A DNA stretch of 64,000 bases from Synergistaceae bacterium (GCA_017405525.1 JAFRAH010000006.1:62001-126000), one strand, 5' to 3'. Numbered from the stretch's first letter, positions 36,847 to 44,907 are shown. Numbers and translations are program-made. Notes: generated by a model not told the origin, from the letters alone.

Positions 36847-37833
36847 TCAACCTAACAACGAACCAGCCCCTTCCTTCATTTCCTCAAGCAGATGCCGCGC
36901 CGTTATGCTGCCCTGTTCTGCCGCCATACTGTACCACCTCACAGCCTCCCCGAAGTCCTGAGCCACCCCGTCGCCTAGCTCGTACATCCGCCCAAGCCTG
37001 AGCTGTTCGTTCACGTCTCCTTGTTCTGCGGCCATGACGTGCCACCTTACGGCCTCCCGGTAATCCTGAGCGACACCCTCGCCGTGTTCATATGCCGAAG
37101 CAAGACAGCCCTGCGCGTTAATGTGCCCATGCTCCGCCGCAATACGATACCACTTCACAGCCTCTGTGCAGTCCTTCCCGACTCCCTTGCCGAACCTGTA
37201 CATCCTCCCAAGCCAGAACTGGGCCTCAGAATTTCCCTGCCCTGCCGCCGCCTGATACCACCTCACAGCCTCCGCGTAGTCCTGCGTAACTCCCACGCCC
37301 TTCCTGTAAATCTCCCCAAGCCTGAGCATCGCCCCGGTGTCTCCCTGCCCGGCAAGCTCCTTGTAGTGCCCCAGTGCCTCAGCGTACCACCTCAAGGCCT
37401 CCTTGCTGTCAGCCCCTACACCCTCACCGCAACTGTACATGTCCCCCAGCCTGATCTGAGCCTCAGCGTCTCCCTGCAAAGCAAGCTCCCTGTAGTGCTC
37501 AAAGACCCGGTGATACCACTTCAAGGACTCTTCCTTGTCCCGCCATACCTCACACTCCCAGCCCCGCAAGTCCCATTCTTTCCCGTGCCCGTACGCAAAA
37601 GCCAGATAGTATTGCGCCTCAATGTATCCCTGTTCTGCCGCCTTGAGCCTCCACCTGAGAGCCTCTGAGTCATCCTGCCCAACCCCAAGCCCCGAAAGGT
37701 ACATTTCCCCAAGCATGAACTGCGCCGGAGCATAGCCCTCACCTGCCGAAAGACGGTAGAGCCTCAATGCCTCCCCGTAATTCCCAAGCCTGTGATATTT
37801 TCTTCCTGCCTCGTAATTTTCTTTTGCATCCAC
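36847..37833 (-). CDS. Sel1-like (TPR) repeat protein
   Basis: The 328-residue protein consists of about eight Sel1 units of roughly 36 residues, each following the pattern AQFxLGxMYxxGxGVxxDxxEAxRWYxxAAEQG (for example NSEAQFWLGRMYRFGKGVG). Two units are expanded by the insert KEWDLRGWECEVWRDKEES or by KEALRWYAEALGHYK spacers. There is no signal peptide, so it is probably a cytosolic adaptor for protein-protein contacts. High unit similarity at the DNA level makes it prone to recombination. It is transcribed away from rpmG. Confidence 0.92.
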   Translation of the reverse strand: MDAKENYEAGRKYHRLGNYGEALRLYRLSAGEGYAPAQFMLGEMYLSGLGVGQDDSEALRWRLKAAEQGYIEAQYYLAFAYGHGKEWDLRGWECEVWRDKEESLKWYHRVFEHYRELALQGDAEAQIRLGDMYSCGEGVGADSKEALRWYAEALGHYKELAGQGDTGAMLRLGEIYRKGVGVTQDYAEAVRWYQAAAGQGNSEAQFWLGRMYRFGKGVGKDCTEAVKWYRIAAEHGHINAQGCLASAYEHGEGVAQDYREAVRWHVMAAEQGDVNEQLRLGRMYELGDGVAQDFGEAVRWYSMAAEQGSITARHLLEEMKEGAGSLLG

Positions 37834-37935
37834 GAATGAACTCCTCCTGCCAGAAAAATTTTCATGGGACGGGAAAAATTATACTGTGCTAAAATACTTC
37901 CCGTTTTCACATTTCATCAGGAGGCATAATTTCAC

Positions 37936-38085
37936 ATGGCAGACATAATCGGACTCACCTGCACACAGTGCAAGAGGCGCAACTACACTACGACCGTCAA
38001 CAAGAAAAAGCAGTCCAAGAAACTCGAACTCAAGAAATATTGCAAGTGGTGCAACGCCCCGACAGTTCACAAGGAATCAAAGTAG
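37936..38085 (+). CDS. rpmG: 50S ribosomal protein L33
   Basis: The 49-residue protein starts [17 protein letters not shown] and ends [16 protein letters not shown]. The two CxxC pairs (CTQC, CKWC) form the zinc ribbon of the zinc-containing L33 paralogue. AGGAGG precedes ATG 37936. It heads the cluster rpmG, tRNA-Trp, secE, nusG, rplKA, rplJL, the usual bacterial order. The stop is AAG TAG. Confidence 0.95.
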   Translation: MADIIGLTCTQCKRRNYTTTVNKKKQSKKLELKKYCKWCNAPTVHKESK

Positions 38086-38089
38086 AAAG

Positions 38090-38118
38090 TTGCTAAAGAG
38101 TTAAACCTGTTGTAAAAT
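38090..38118 (+). promoter_or_regulatory. Sigma-70-type promoter for tRNA-Trp and secE-nusG
   Basis: TTGCTA (38090-38095), a 17-base spacer and TAAAAT (38113-38118) lie about 22 bases before the mature tRNA 5' end. Its position right after the rpmG stop gives the tRNA-secE-nusG unit its own promoter. Confidence 0.7.
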
Positions 38119-38140
38119 TCAGCGCGGTAAAAATTCACGC

Positions 38141-38216
38141 AGGTCCGTGGCTCAATTGGCAGAGCACTGGTCTCCAAAACCGGGGGCTGCAGGTTCGAGT
38201 CCTGCCGGGCCTGCCA
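38141..38216 (+). tRNA. trnW: tRNA-Trp (CCA anticodon)
   Basis: A 76-base cloverleaf: acceptor AGGTCCG/CGGGCCT (one G-T pair), D arm GCTC/GAGC, anticodon arm CTGGT-CTCCAAA-ACCGG with anticodon CCA at 38174-38176, T arm GCAGG-TTCGAGT-CCTGC, discriminator G and encoded CCA. The anticodon is standard and not an amber suppressor. The gene lies between rpmG and secE, as in many bacteria. Confidence 0.98.
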
Positions 38217-38241
38217 TTTCGTTATCATAAGGACAAAGCAA

Positions 38242-38457
38242 ATGGCAAAATCAGCAGCAGAGAAACCCACAAAAATGTCTTCGCTAATGAACTTCATACG
38301 TGAAGCCAAAGCCGAGCTCAAGAAAGTTACTTGGCCGACTAGGAGGCAGATATGGTACTGGACGCTCATAGTGATAGTCTTCACATTGGTTGTGTCGCTG
38401 TACTTGGGGCTTGTTGACTTCCTTCTTGCGTGGCTCTTCAGCGCACTCTTGGGTTAG
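38242..38457 (+). CDS. secE: Preprotein translocase subunit SecE
   Basis: The 71-residue protein has the conserved amphipathic stretch NFIREAKAELKKVTWPTRRQI and one C-terminal membrane helix (LIVIVFTLVVSLYLGLVDFLLAWLF), the single-helix SecE form. It stabilises SecY in the translocon. It ends GGT TAG nine bases before nusG, in the same reading frame. Confidence 0.96.
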   Translation: MAKSAAEKPTKMSSLMNFIREAKAELKKVTWPTRRQIWYWTLIVIVFTLVVSLYLGLVDFLLAWLFSALLG

Positions 38458-38466
38458 AGCGTCATC

Positions 38467-39003
38467 ATGCCGGGCGAACGAAAATGGTATGTCGTCCAGA
38501 CCTACGCAAGCTATGAGAAACGCGTAAAGGACGACCTCACCCAGCGCATCAAGGCCATGAAGATGCAGGACAAGATCTTCAACATCCTGATACCCACTGA
38601 GACCACTATAGTCGTGAAGGACGGGAAGAGCCGCGAGGTTACCCGAAAACTTTACCCCGGCTATGTGATGATTGAGATGGTTCTTGATGAGCCCTCATGG
38701 TACACTGTCAGGCACACTCCGGGGGTAACGGGCTTCATTGGCGCAGGAACTCACCCCATGCCGCTGTCTCAGGAAGAAGTCGACAGGATCATGTCCGGCA
38801 TGAAGAAGTCCGAAGACGCTCCCAAACTCGAAATCGGCATAAAGCCCGGCGACACAGTGAGGGTAACAGCTGAGGGAGTGAGGAAGGGATTTACCGGCCC
38901 GGTTGTCGAGGTGAACCAGAAGAGCGGAAAAGTGAAGTTCAGGCACGACATGCTAGGCGGATCAATCATCGATATAGATTACAAAGACCTTGAGAAAATA
39001 TAG
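38467..39003 (+). CDS. nusG: Transcription antitermination/termination factor NusG
   Basis: The 178-residue protein has the NGN domain (KWYVVQTYASYEKRVKDDL; YPGYVMIEM; VRHTPGVTGFIG) and a C-terminal KOW domain (GDTVRVTAEGVRKGFTGPVVEVN). It binds RNA polymerase and couples it to Rho and the ribosome. It lies between secE and rplK, the universal location. The stop is ATA TAG. Confidence 0.97.
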   Translation: MPGERKWYVVQTYASYEKRVKDDLTQRIKAMKMQDKIFNILIPTETTIVVKDGKSREVTRKLYPGYVMIEMVLDEPSWYTVRHTPGVTGFIGAGTHPMPLSQEEVDRIMSGMKKSEDAPKLEIGIKPGDTVRVTAEGVRKGFTGPVVEVNQKSGKVKFRHDMLGGSIIDIDYKDLEKI

Positions 39004-39038
39004 GCCTTGAGTAATAGACAGAAAGGAAAATTTTTATC

Positions 39039-39464
39039 ATGGCTAAGAAAGTAGTAGGGCAGGTAAAGTTACAGCTGCCAGCCGGAAAGGCAACGCCCGC
39101 ACCCCCTGTAGGCCCGGCATTAGGCCAGCACGGCGTGAACATTATGGAGTTCGTCAAGCAGTTCAACGCAAAGACAGCAGACCAGGTCGGCCTGATCATC
39201 CCCGCAGTAATCACGATATATGCGGACAGGAGCTTTACGTTTGAGCTGAAGACCCCTCCCGCCGCTGTTCTCCTCAAGAAGGCAGCAGGCATTGAGTCAG
39301 GTTCAGGAGTACCGAACAAAACCAAAGTCGGGAAGATAGCCCGCGCAAAGGTGAAGGAGATTGCCGAGCTCAAGATGAAGGATCTCAACGCCAACGATGT
39401 AGAGGCCGCTATGCGAATGATTGAAGGCACAGCGCGCTCAATGGGTCTTGAGGTTACGGACTAG
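39039..39464 (+). CDS. rplK: 50S ribosomal protein L11
   Basis: The 141-residue protein begins [36 protein letters not shown], the canonical L11 N-terminus, and ends with [10 protein letters not shown]. It forms the GTPase-associated centre with 23S rRNA. GAAAGGA precedes the start. The stop is GAC TAG G. Confidence 0.98.
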   Translation: MAKKVVGQVKLQLPAGKATPAPPVGPALGQHGVNIMEFVKQFNAKTADQVGLIIPAVITIYADRSFTFELKTPPAAVLLKKAAGIESGSGVPNKTKVGKIARAKVKEIAELKMKDLNANDVEAAMRMIEGTARSMGLEVTD

Positions 39465-39520
39465 GCACAGTACAAAGCGGAAGGGTTAATCAGCCCGTTA
39501 ATGACCGCAGGAGGCAGAAC

Positions 39521-40225
39521 ATGAAGAGAAGCAAGAGATACAGGGAAGCCGCAGAAAAGATAGAGGCCGGGAAGCTCTACGGTCTCCGTGAGGCTGTCGA
39601 GCTGTTCAAGCAGGTAGCTACGGCAAAGTTCAACGAGAGCATAGAGGTACACGTCAGGTTGGGGATTGACCCGCGCCATGCAGACCAACAGGTCAGGAGC
39701 ACGGTATCACTTCCACACGGAACGGGCGTAACGAAGAAGGTCCTCGTAATCACTCAGGGCGAGAAAATCAAAGAGGCTCAGGACGCAGGAGCTGACATAG
39801 TTGGTGGAGATGACATAGTCCAGCAGATTCAGGGTGGGTTCATGGATTTCGACGCGGTAATAGCCACACCCGACATGATGAAGTCAGTAGGTCGTCTCGG
39901 TAAGGTCTTAGGCCCTCGTGGATTGATGCCCAGTGCGAAGACCGGCACAGTTACGTTTGAGCTTACCAGTGCAGTGAAGGAGATCAAGGCAGGACGTGTT
40001 GAGTTCCGCGCGGACAAGACGGGAATAACCCACAATGCCGCAGGTAGAAGGGATTTCAGCGTTGATGACCTCTACGACAACGTCAAGGCACTACTTCAGG
40101 CGATATACAGGGCAAGACCGGCATCCGTCAAGGGTACTTACGTCCGAAGCATAGCGATTGCTCCGACGATGGGCCCCGGAATTGCTGTTGACCCGGCACT
40201 TGCTCAGAAAGAATTGGCCCTATAG
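39521..40225 (+). CDS. rplA: 50S ribosomal protein L1
   Basis: The 234-residue protein shows [32 protein letters not shown] and [20 protein letters not shown], the L1 signature. It binds 23S rRNA at the L1 stalk and usually represses its own operon by binding a leader mimic. It follows rplK by 56 bases and precedes the L10 leader. Confidence 0.98.
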   Translation: MKRSKRYREAAEKIEAGKLYGLREAVELFKQVATAKFNESIEVHVRLGIDPRHADQQVRSTVSLPHGTGVTKKVLVITQGEKIKEAQDAGADIVGGDDIVQQIQGGFMDFDAVIATPDMMKSVGRLGKVLGPRGLMPSAKTGTVTFELTSAVKEIKAGRVEFRADKTGITHNAAGRRDFSVDDLYDNVKALLQAIYRARPASVKGTYVRSIAIAPTMGPGIAVDPALAQKELAL

Positions 40226-40231
40226 ACACTA

Positions 40232-40399
40232 AAAGCACTGTAAAAATTTTTCGTCAGTCATAAAAATCTTCCGAAGACAGCAGGGGCTTAACGCTTAAAC
40301 TGACACCCTGCCCAGGAGTGAGAGAACAAAGGCAGTAATGCTCCTCCTGTGTTATCATGGAGGGGCTTTTTTGAGCATGAAGGAGGTGAAATACAGAAC
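40232..40399 (+). ncRNA. Ribosomal L10-type leader upstream of rplJ, with an attenuator hairpin
   Basis: A 174-base gap between rplA and rplJ contains CTGCCCAGGAGTGAGAGAAC-like leader sequence and a hairpin, GCTCCTCC and GGAGGGGC (40340-40366), followed directly by six T (40367-40372). This is a Rho-independent attenuator placed just before the rplJ ribosome site. L10 leaders of this type bind L10(L12)4 to lower rplJL expression. I infer that role from position; I have not matched the full consensus. Confidence 0.7.
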
Positions 40400-40945
40400 A
40401 TGCCAGCAACAATAAAATTCGGTCTTGTTGACGGCCTGAAGGAGAAGCTATCACGGTCTAAGGCGGTCTTTGTCGGCGAATATCGCGGAATGACGGTTGC
40501 ACAGAGCACGGCACTGCGCCACAAGGTACGCGAGGCAGGCGGTGAGCTCAAGGTCGCGAAGAACACACTCTTTGCCATCGCCATGAAGGAGGCCGGTCTT
40601 GAGGCACTCCCGGAGGACATGATGAAGGGGCCCAACATCTACGCACTCTGCTATGATGACCCCGTAGCAGTCGCAAAAGTCCTCAAGGAATATGCCAACG
40701 ATAAGACACAAAAAGCGTTCATCCTCAAGGGAGGGTTGCTCGAAAGACAGCAGCTCAACCTTGCGCAGTTAATGGCACTTGCGGATCTTCCCTCGAAGGA
40801 AGTCATGCTCAGCCAAGTTGCCAGGACACTTGCCGCTCCTTTGTCGGGAATGGCCACAGTACTTTCGGGCGTTCTCAGGAATTTCGTTACCTGCCTCGAC
40901 CAGTTACGCGCAAAGAAGGCAGAAGAAGAAGGATCAGCGGCATAA
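40400..40945 (+). CDS. rplJ: 50S ribosomal protein L10
   Basis: The roughly 181-residue protein with VDGLKEKLSRSKAVFVGEYRGMTVAQ and LRHKVREAGGELKVAKNTLFAIA matches L10. ATG 40400 follows AGGAGGTG (40381-40388) and gives the family N-terminus MPATIKF. L10 anchors the L7/L12 stalk. It ends in TAA 45 bases before rplL. Confidence 0.96.
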   Translation: MPATIKFGLVDGLKEKLSRSKAVFVGEYRGMTVAQSTALRHKVREAGGELKVAKNTLFAIAMKEAGLEALPEDMMKGPNIYALCYDDPVAVAKVLKEYANDKTQKAFILKGGLLERQQLNLAQLMALADLPSKEVMLSQVARTLAAPLSGMATVLSGVLRNFVTCLDQLRAKKAEEEGSAA

Positions 40946-40990
40946 GGATTCATTCAGCAAAATCATAATATTACGGAGGAAAAAATTACC

Positions 40991-41368
40991 ATGACCAAAG
41001 AAGAAATCATCGAAGCTATAGGAACAATGACAGTGCTCGACCTTGCGGAACTCGTGAAGGCATTCGAGGAGAAGTTCGGCGTATCAGCATCAGCCGCGCC
41101 CGTTATGATGGCCGCCATGCCCGGAGCAGCCGCAGCTGCAGCACCCGCAGAGGAGAAGACAGAGTTCGACGTTGTCTACAAGGGGCCCGGTGCAAACAAG
41201 ATCGCAGTCATCAAGGTAGTACGTGAGCTGACATCACTCGGCCTCAAGGAAGCAAAGGAACTCGTGGACAACCCGCCCAAGAACGTCAAGGAAGGCGTGT
41301 CGAAGGAAGAGGCTGAAGAGATCCGCAAGAAGCTCGCCGATGCTGGTGCAGACGTGGAGGTAAAGTAG
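40991..41368 (+). CDS. rplL: 50S ribosomal protein L7/L12
   Basis: The 125-residue protein has an N-terminal dimerisation domain ([19 protein letters not shown]), an Ala/Pro-rich hinge ([19 protein letters not shown]) and a C-terminal domain with [21 protein letters not shown]. It recruits translational GTPases. It ends in tandem stops TAG TAA. rpoB does not follow, unlike the usual order. Confidence 0.98.
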   Translation: MTKEEIIEAIGTMTVLDLAELVKAFEEKFGVSASAAPVMMAAMPGAAAAAAPAEEKTEFDVVYKGPGANKIAVIKVVRELTSLGLKEAKELVDNPPKNVKEGVSKEEAEEIRKKLADAGADVEVK

Positions 41369-41445
41369 TAATCTCGTGATTTACGGGGGCTCAGGAAGAA
41401 ATTTCAGGGCCTCCTTTGTTTATTGACATGGAGGAAAATTCTACA

Positions 41446-41826
41446 ATGAGCGCACAGAATAACAAGAATAATCCCCAGAAGCCCAACAACACAAAGAAAA
41501 TCATAATCGGAGTAGTCGCCGTTATAGTCCTGCTCAATGTCATGTGGACGATAATGCAGAACAAGTTTACCCCCAAGCTCAACGAGGTAAATTCAGCGAT
41601 GGCGGCACTTGAGCAGAGGATCGCGAAACTTGAGCAGGGAGGAATTCCTGATGTCGCTGACCTGAAAGAGGACTTTGCGGCACTCAAGGCAGTATCAGAC
41701 AAGCTCACGGAGAAGCTGAGCCAGTCGGTGAAGGCAGAGGAAGACCAGCTTGCGTACCTTGAGGCTCAGGTTGAGGCACAGAAGGCAAGGGTTGAAGCGG
41801 CGAGGAAAATGGCGGCCTCAGAGTAG
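41446..41826 (+). CDS. Single-pass membrane protein with coiled-coil domain, unknown function
   Basis: The roughly 126-residue protein has a short Asn/Lys-rich cytoplasmic N-terminus, one membrane segment (IIIGVVAVIVLLNVMWTIM) and a long heptad-rich region (NSAMAALEQRIAKLEQ; VSDKLTEKLSQSVKAEEDQLAYLEAQVEAQ). ATG 41446 is chosen because GGAGGA lies nine bases before it; upstream ATG 41428 overlaps that site. It sits where rpoB would be expected and is followed by a terminator. The family is unrecognised. Confidence 0.75.
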   Translation: MSAQNNKNNPQKPNNTKKIIIGVVAVIVLLNVMWTIMQNKFTPKLNEVNSAMAALEQRIAKLEQGGIPDVADLKEDFAALKAVSDKLTEKLSQSVKAEEDQLAYLEAQVEAQKARVEAARKMAASE

Positions 41827-41860
41827 GCACGAAGTCCAACGCATCAGCCTCCTTGAAGGG

Positions 41861-41891
41861 AAAAGCCCCGGATTTACCGCCGGGGTTTTAT
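41861..41891 (+). terminator. Rho-independent terminator closing the ribosomal-protein cluster
   Basis: GCCCCGG and CCGGGGT arms with a short loop are followed by TTTATT. It marks the 3' end of the rpmG-to-coiled-coil transcription block. Confidence 0.8.
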
Positions 41892-41922
41892 TGTATACTC
41901 TCACACGAAAGGATAGATATTC

Positions 41923-42528
41923 ATGAACTGTTCAGGATGCGGTGCACCACTTGAGGCCGGAGCTGAGGTTTGCCCGTACTGCGGGAAAATGACGGCTTAC
42001 GGTGAGGAGAAATTCAGGGAACGTGAAGAACACAGGCATGAAGACGAGAAACGCAAGGAATACGAGAACCTGCCGCAGATGAAGTACGTTGCCGATGCGT
42101 TTATCCCGGTGCTCTATATCTTCACGCTGGGGCTCTACTCGCCTTACTGGTATGCTGTCAGGATGAAGTCCATCAACGGCCTCAACTCGGAGGCTAAACT
42201 TCCTGCATGGCTTGCGGGAGCTTTTGCGCTCGTGATGATGGCTGTGTTCCTCGTCCCGTCGCCATATGACGCTGATATGAATGTTACTGACGAGAACTTG
42301 CAGTACATCTCTAACGTCATCTTGAGCTGTGTAATTCTTCTTTCAGGGTACATAGCCTACACTGTGAGAAGGGTGTTTCAGGAACATGCGAGCCACTACA
42401 TGGAGAGAAATACGGCGATACAGTCAATTGCACCGTCAAACGTGATGCTTTTCCTTTTTGGGGCGGCATATCTCCAATACAGCGTGAACAGAATGATAAA
42501 GATGAAGATACTTGCTCCCAAAATCTGA
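41923..42528 (+). CDS. Zinc-ribbon membrane protein (DUF4234-like)
   Basis: The 201-residue protein begins with a zinc ribbon (NCSGCGAPLEAGAEVCPYCGK), then a highly charged linker (EEKFREREEHRHEDEKRKEYE), then about four membrane segments including FIPVLYIFTLGLYSPYWYAVRM, which resembles DUF4234, and AWLAGAFALVMMAVFLV. Zinc-ribbon plus membrane architectures often act in membrane stress or envelope organisation; the function here is unknown. It converges on the SPFH cluster, with which it shares the zinc-ribbon theme. Confidence 0.7.
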   Translation: MNCSGCGAPLEAGAEVCPYCGKMTAYGEEKFREREEHRHEDEKRKEYENLPQMKYVADAFIPVLYIFTLGLYSPYWYAVRMKSINGLNSEAKLPAWLAGAFALVMMAVFLVPSPYDADMNVTDENLQYISNVILSCVILLSGYIAYTVRRVFQEHASHYMERNTAIQSIAPSNVMLFLFGAAYLQYSVNRMIKMKILAPKI

Positions 42529-42543
42529 CCGACATTAACGCAC

Positions 42544-42580
42544 AAAAAATCCCCCGGCATTTTCCCACACCGGGGGCAAT
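42544..42580. terminator. Bidirectional terminator between zinc-ribbon gene and SPFH cluster
   Basis: CCCCCGG and CCGGGGG arms enclose a 12-base loop with AAAAAAT on the left flank, so on the minus strand it ends in ATTTTTTG. Confidence 0.75.
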
Positions 42581-42591
42581 CACTAATCCGT

Positions 42592-43308
42592 CTACTTTGA
42601 GCTTTTCACGTACTCGTTGCGCTCATTCAGTGAACGTTCCGCCAAAGCACACGCCTTCATGACCGCCTGAGCATCCCCACTTGAAGCGGCATCCTCAAGT
42701 CCCTTCACGGCATCCTCAAGTGCCCGCTCTAGCCTCCCAGATGCTGGCGAGGGGTCAGAGAACTTCAGGGCATCCGCGAAATTCACGACACGCATAACGT
42801 CAGGCTGAGGCATTCCCGCATTCTTGAGGTCTCCGGCAATATACCCGACACGTGAGGCAAGACCCGCAAGATTCGCCCGGCCTTCGGACTGCTGTCGTGC
42901 TGTTGCGTCTGTGAGCTTGAGTTCGGCCATGTTGATGAGCATCATCGGCACGAGGAAGACCACCAAGCCCCCGACATGAGTCAGGATTAGCCGGGTTGTG
43001 CCCCAATCCGAACGTGCATTCCAGACGGCAATCACTATCACGAACACGAAATATAGCCCGCCAAGTATCGCCTTCGAGAAACTGACGGGAATATTTCTGC
43101 CCTTGTTGGAGCGCATGGCAATTCCCGAAAACATCAGCGTCTCAAGGACGAGAGCGAACACGATAAACCCCGCCGAAATCCAGAAGGTCAAGCCTCTCTG
43201 TCCCGGGGTTGTGAGGTAGTAGGTGAAGACAGCCGCCGCAAGACCGATTAACGCCATAAGCAGGAAAATGTTGAAGACCTGCCGCAACTTGCTGAAGAAT
43301 TTTCCCAT
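42592..43308 (-). CDS. Membrane protein with about four TM segments, unknown function
   Basis: The roughly 238-residue protein starts at ATG 43308 (GKFFSKLRQVFNIFLLMALIG) after a weak GAGGG; about four membrane segments fill the first half (YYLTTPGQRGLTFWISAGFIV; ILGGLYFVFVIVIAV; LTHVGGLVVFLVPMMLI). The cytoplasmic C-terminal half is helical with ALEDAVKGLEDAASSGDAQAV. It is 20 bases downstream of the SPFH gene and surely co-transcribed. The stop region holds two TAG codons three codons apart. Confidence 0.65.
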   Translation of the reverse strand: MGKFFSKLRQVFNIFLLMALIGLAAAVFTYYLTTPGQRGLTFWISAGFIVFALVLETLMFSGIAMRSNKGRNIPVSFSKAILGGLYFVFVIVIAVWNARSDWGTTRLILTHVGGLVVFLVPMMLINMAELKLTDATARQQSEGRANLAGLASRVGYIAGDLKNAGMPQPDVMRVVNFADALKFSDPSPASGRLERALEDAVKGLEDAASSGDAQAVMKACALAERSLNERNEYVKSSK

Positions 43309-43328
43309 GATATTAGCCCTCCCTTGAG

Positions 43329-44432
43329 TTATAGCTGTTTCCCGCAGTTCATGCAGAATTTCGCGCCCGGAACCACCGCCGCCCCGCATTCAGGACACGT
43401 GAGACGAGCCCCGCAGTTCATGCAGAACTTCGCACCCTGTACCACTGGCTGGCCGCATGACGGACACACCGAGCCCCCCGACTGTGGAGCTGACGGAGCA
43501 GGTGATGCCGCCGGAGCTGCCGGGGTAGGAGCTATGTACTGCCCCATCTGAGCCGCCATCTGACCGAACGCCTGACCCATTCCCATACCTGCACCGAGTC
43601 CCGCGCCCGCACCCAGAAGTGAGCTTCCGCCCTCATTCTTTGCCGCCGCCTCCATAACATCAAACGAGCGAGCCTGCTGGTAGTTGTAGCCCATTACGTT
43701 CATTGCCGCACGCTCAGACATGGCCGACTTGAGCTTCTTGATGCCCTCGTCCTCGTCAGCAACGTTCACTGAGCCGAAGTAGAAGTTCAGCGGTTCAATC
43801 CCGTATGATGCAAATTCAGGACGTATCTTCTCCACCGCATCGTTCGACATGTCTTCAAGGTACGCGCTGATCTCGAAGATATTCACCTTCTTGTGTGCAA
43901 TGTAGGTTGAGATCATGTCGCCCATACGTGAGAGTATCAGCCCCTTGAAGTAGCTCTCAATGTCAGCACGCGTTATTGACGGCTTGTTTCCCGCGAGCTT
44001 GAGGACGAACTTGCGGCTCTCCTTGACTCTGATACCGAACTGCCCGAATGCACGGACGTATATCGGTATCTGGTACTCAGGATCCCTCAAGAGTATAGGG
44101 TTCTGAGTCCCCCACTTGATGTCGGGGATGTCGGCCATGTTCACGAACCATACTCCCGCCTTGAACGCACTTTCCCCGCCGGTCGCAAGGTTGATCAGCC
44201 GCCTCAGCATGGGTATATTGTTCGTGGAGAGGGTATGCCTTCCCGCGCCGAAGAGGTCAAGAGCCTGGCCGTCCTTGAAGAGTATTGCCTCCTGTGCCTC
44301 ACGGACGATTAACTGCGTCCAGTTGCCGAGTTCGTCGCTTTTTGCGGGGTTCTTGCGGTCAACGTAACGCCAAGCTAATATGTCGTTGGTGCTTAGTGCC
44401 TCGTCCCATTGAACTATCTGTACTATTGCCAT
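43329..44432 (-). CDS. SPFH-domain protein with C-terminal double zinc ribbons (YdjI-like)
   Basis: The roughly 367-residue protein has an N-terminal SPFH/band-7-like module (IVQIVQWDEALSTNDILAWRY; GRHTLSTNNIPMLRRLINL; IPIYVRAFGQFGIRV), a Gly/Ala/Met-rich linker (LLGAGAGLGAGMGMGQAFG), and two zinc ribbons in the last 50 residues, each ending GAKFCMNCG. This order matches Bacillus YdjI, annotated as a virion-core-like protein, which is linked to membrane protein YdjH/phage-shock-type complexes. ATG 44432 has AAGGAG eight bases upstream. Confidence 0.85.
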   Translation of the reverse strand: MAIVQIVQWDEALSTNDILAWRYVDRKNPAKSDELGNWTQLIVREAQEAILFKDGQALDLFGAGRHTLSTNNIPMLRRLINLATGGESAFKAGVWFVNMADIPDIKWGTQNPILLRDPEYQIPIYVRAFGQFGIRVKESRKFVLKLAGNKPSITRADIESYFKGLILSRMGDMISTYIAHKKVNIFEISAYLEDMSNDAVEKIRPEFASYGIEPLNFYFGSVNVADEDEGIKKLKSAMSERAAMNVMGYNYQQARSFDVMEAAAKNEGGSSLLGAGAGLGAGMGMGQAFGQMAAQMGQYIAPTPAAPAASPAPSAPQSGGSVCPSCGQPVVQGAKFCMNCGARLTCPECGAAVVPGAKFCMNCGKQL

Positions 44433-44445
44433 TCTTTGCACTCCT

Positions 44446-44907
44446 TTACTTGAGTAAATTGCTGAGAATTATATCCCAGCTCCCGCTCATCTTGAGGATA
44501 ATATAGCCTGCAAGGACAAAAAGGAATGATGCGGTTATGCCCTGAAGGACTCCGTACCAGAATGAAGGTTTTGCGGAATCTGCAAGTTTCCTGTAGCTCT
44601 CCATGTATTCGCGTGAAAGCCTCTGTTTTTCCTCCGCAATCTCATCACCGTATGAAGAGTTCAGAAATTCCCGGAACAAATCTTCTGCCTAGTTACGGTA
44701 GAGTTTAAGTGTGTAATCAGTCTGGTCATTAACGAACTCATTTACTACATCTTCAGGAATGCTTGATGTGCCGAGCTCTATCTGCTTGCGTATGATAAAT
44801 TCGCGCTTACGTGTCTTGTAGATGGAATATGCCGCATGACCGAGAAAATCATGCTCATCTGCCACAAGACGCTCATATACTCCCGAATGTTTTACCTGTT
44901 TAGTCAT
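44446..44907 (-). pseudogene. Helical membrane-anchored protein interrupted by one in-frame TAG
   Basis: ATG 44907 starts a frame with DEHDFLGHAAYSIYKTRKREFI. TAG occurs at 44691-44689 after KLYRN; translation then continues AEDLFREFLNSSYGDEIAEE and runs to TAA at 44446, ending in a membrane segment (GVLQGITASFLFVLAGYIIL). The two parts together make about 153 residues, and I recall an architecture of soluble helical region, HxAYSIYK motif and C-terminal TM in unnamed firmicute proteins. The amber is AAC TAG GCA, one transition from AAC CAG GCA (Gln). No other damage is visible, so it is either freshly inactivated or read through. Confidence 0.7.

Noticed and set aside
36847-37833. Tandem DNA repeats suggesting a CRISPR-like or satellite array
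   Set aside because: The periodicity follows the 36-residue Sel1 protein repeat in frame, and no fixed repeat with unique spacers exists.
38242-39003. SecE-NusG as a natural fusion because both lie in one frame
   Set aside because: A stop codon separates two complete, canonical proteins, each with its own start; same-frame spacing occurs by chance in a third of pairs.
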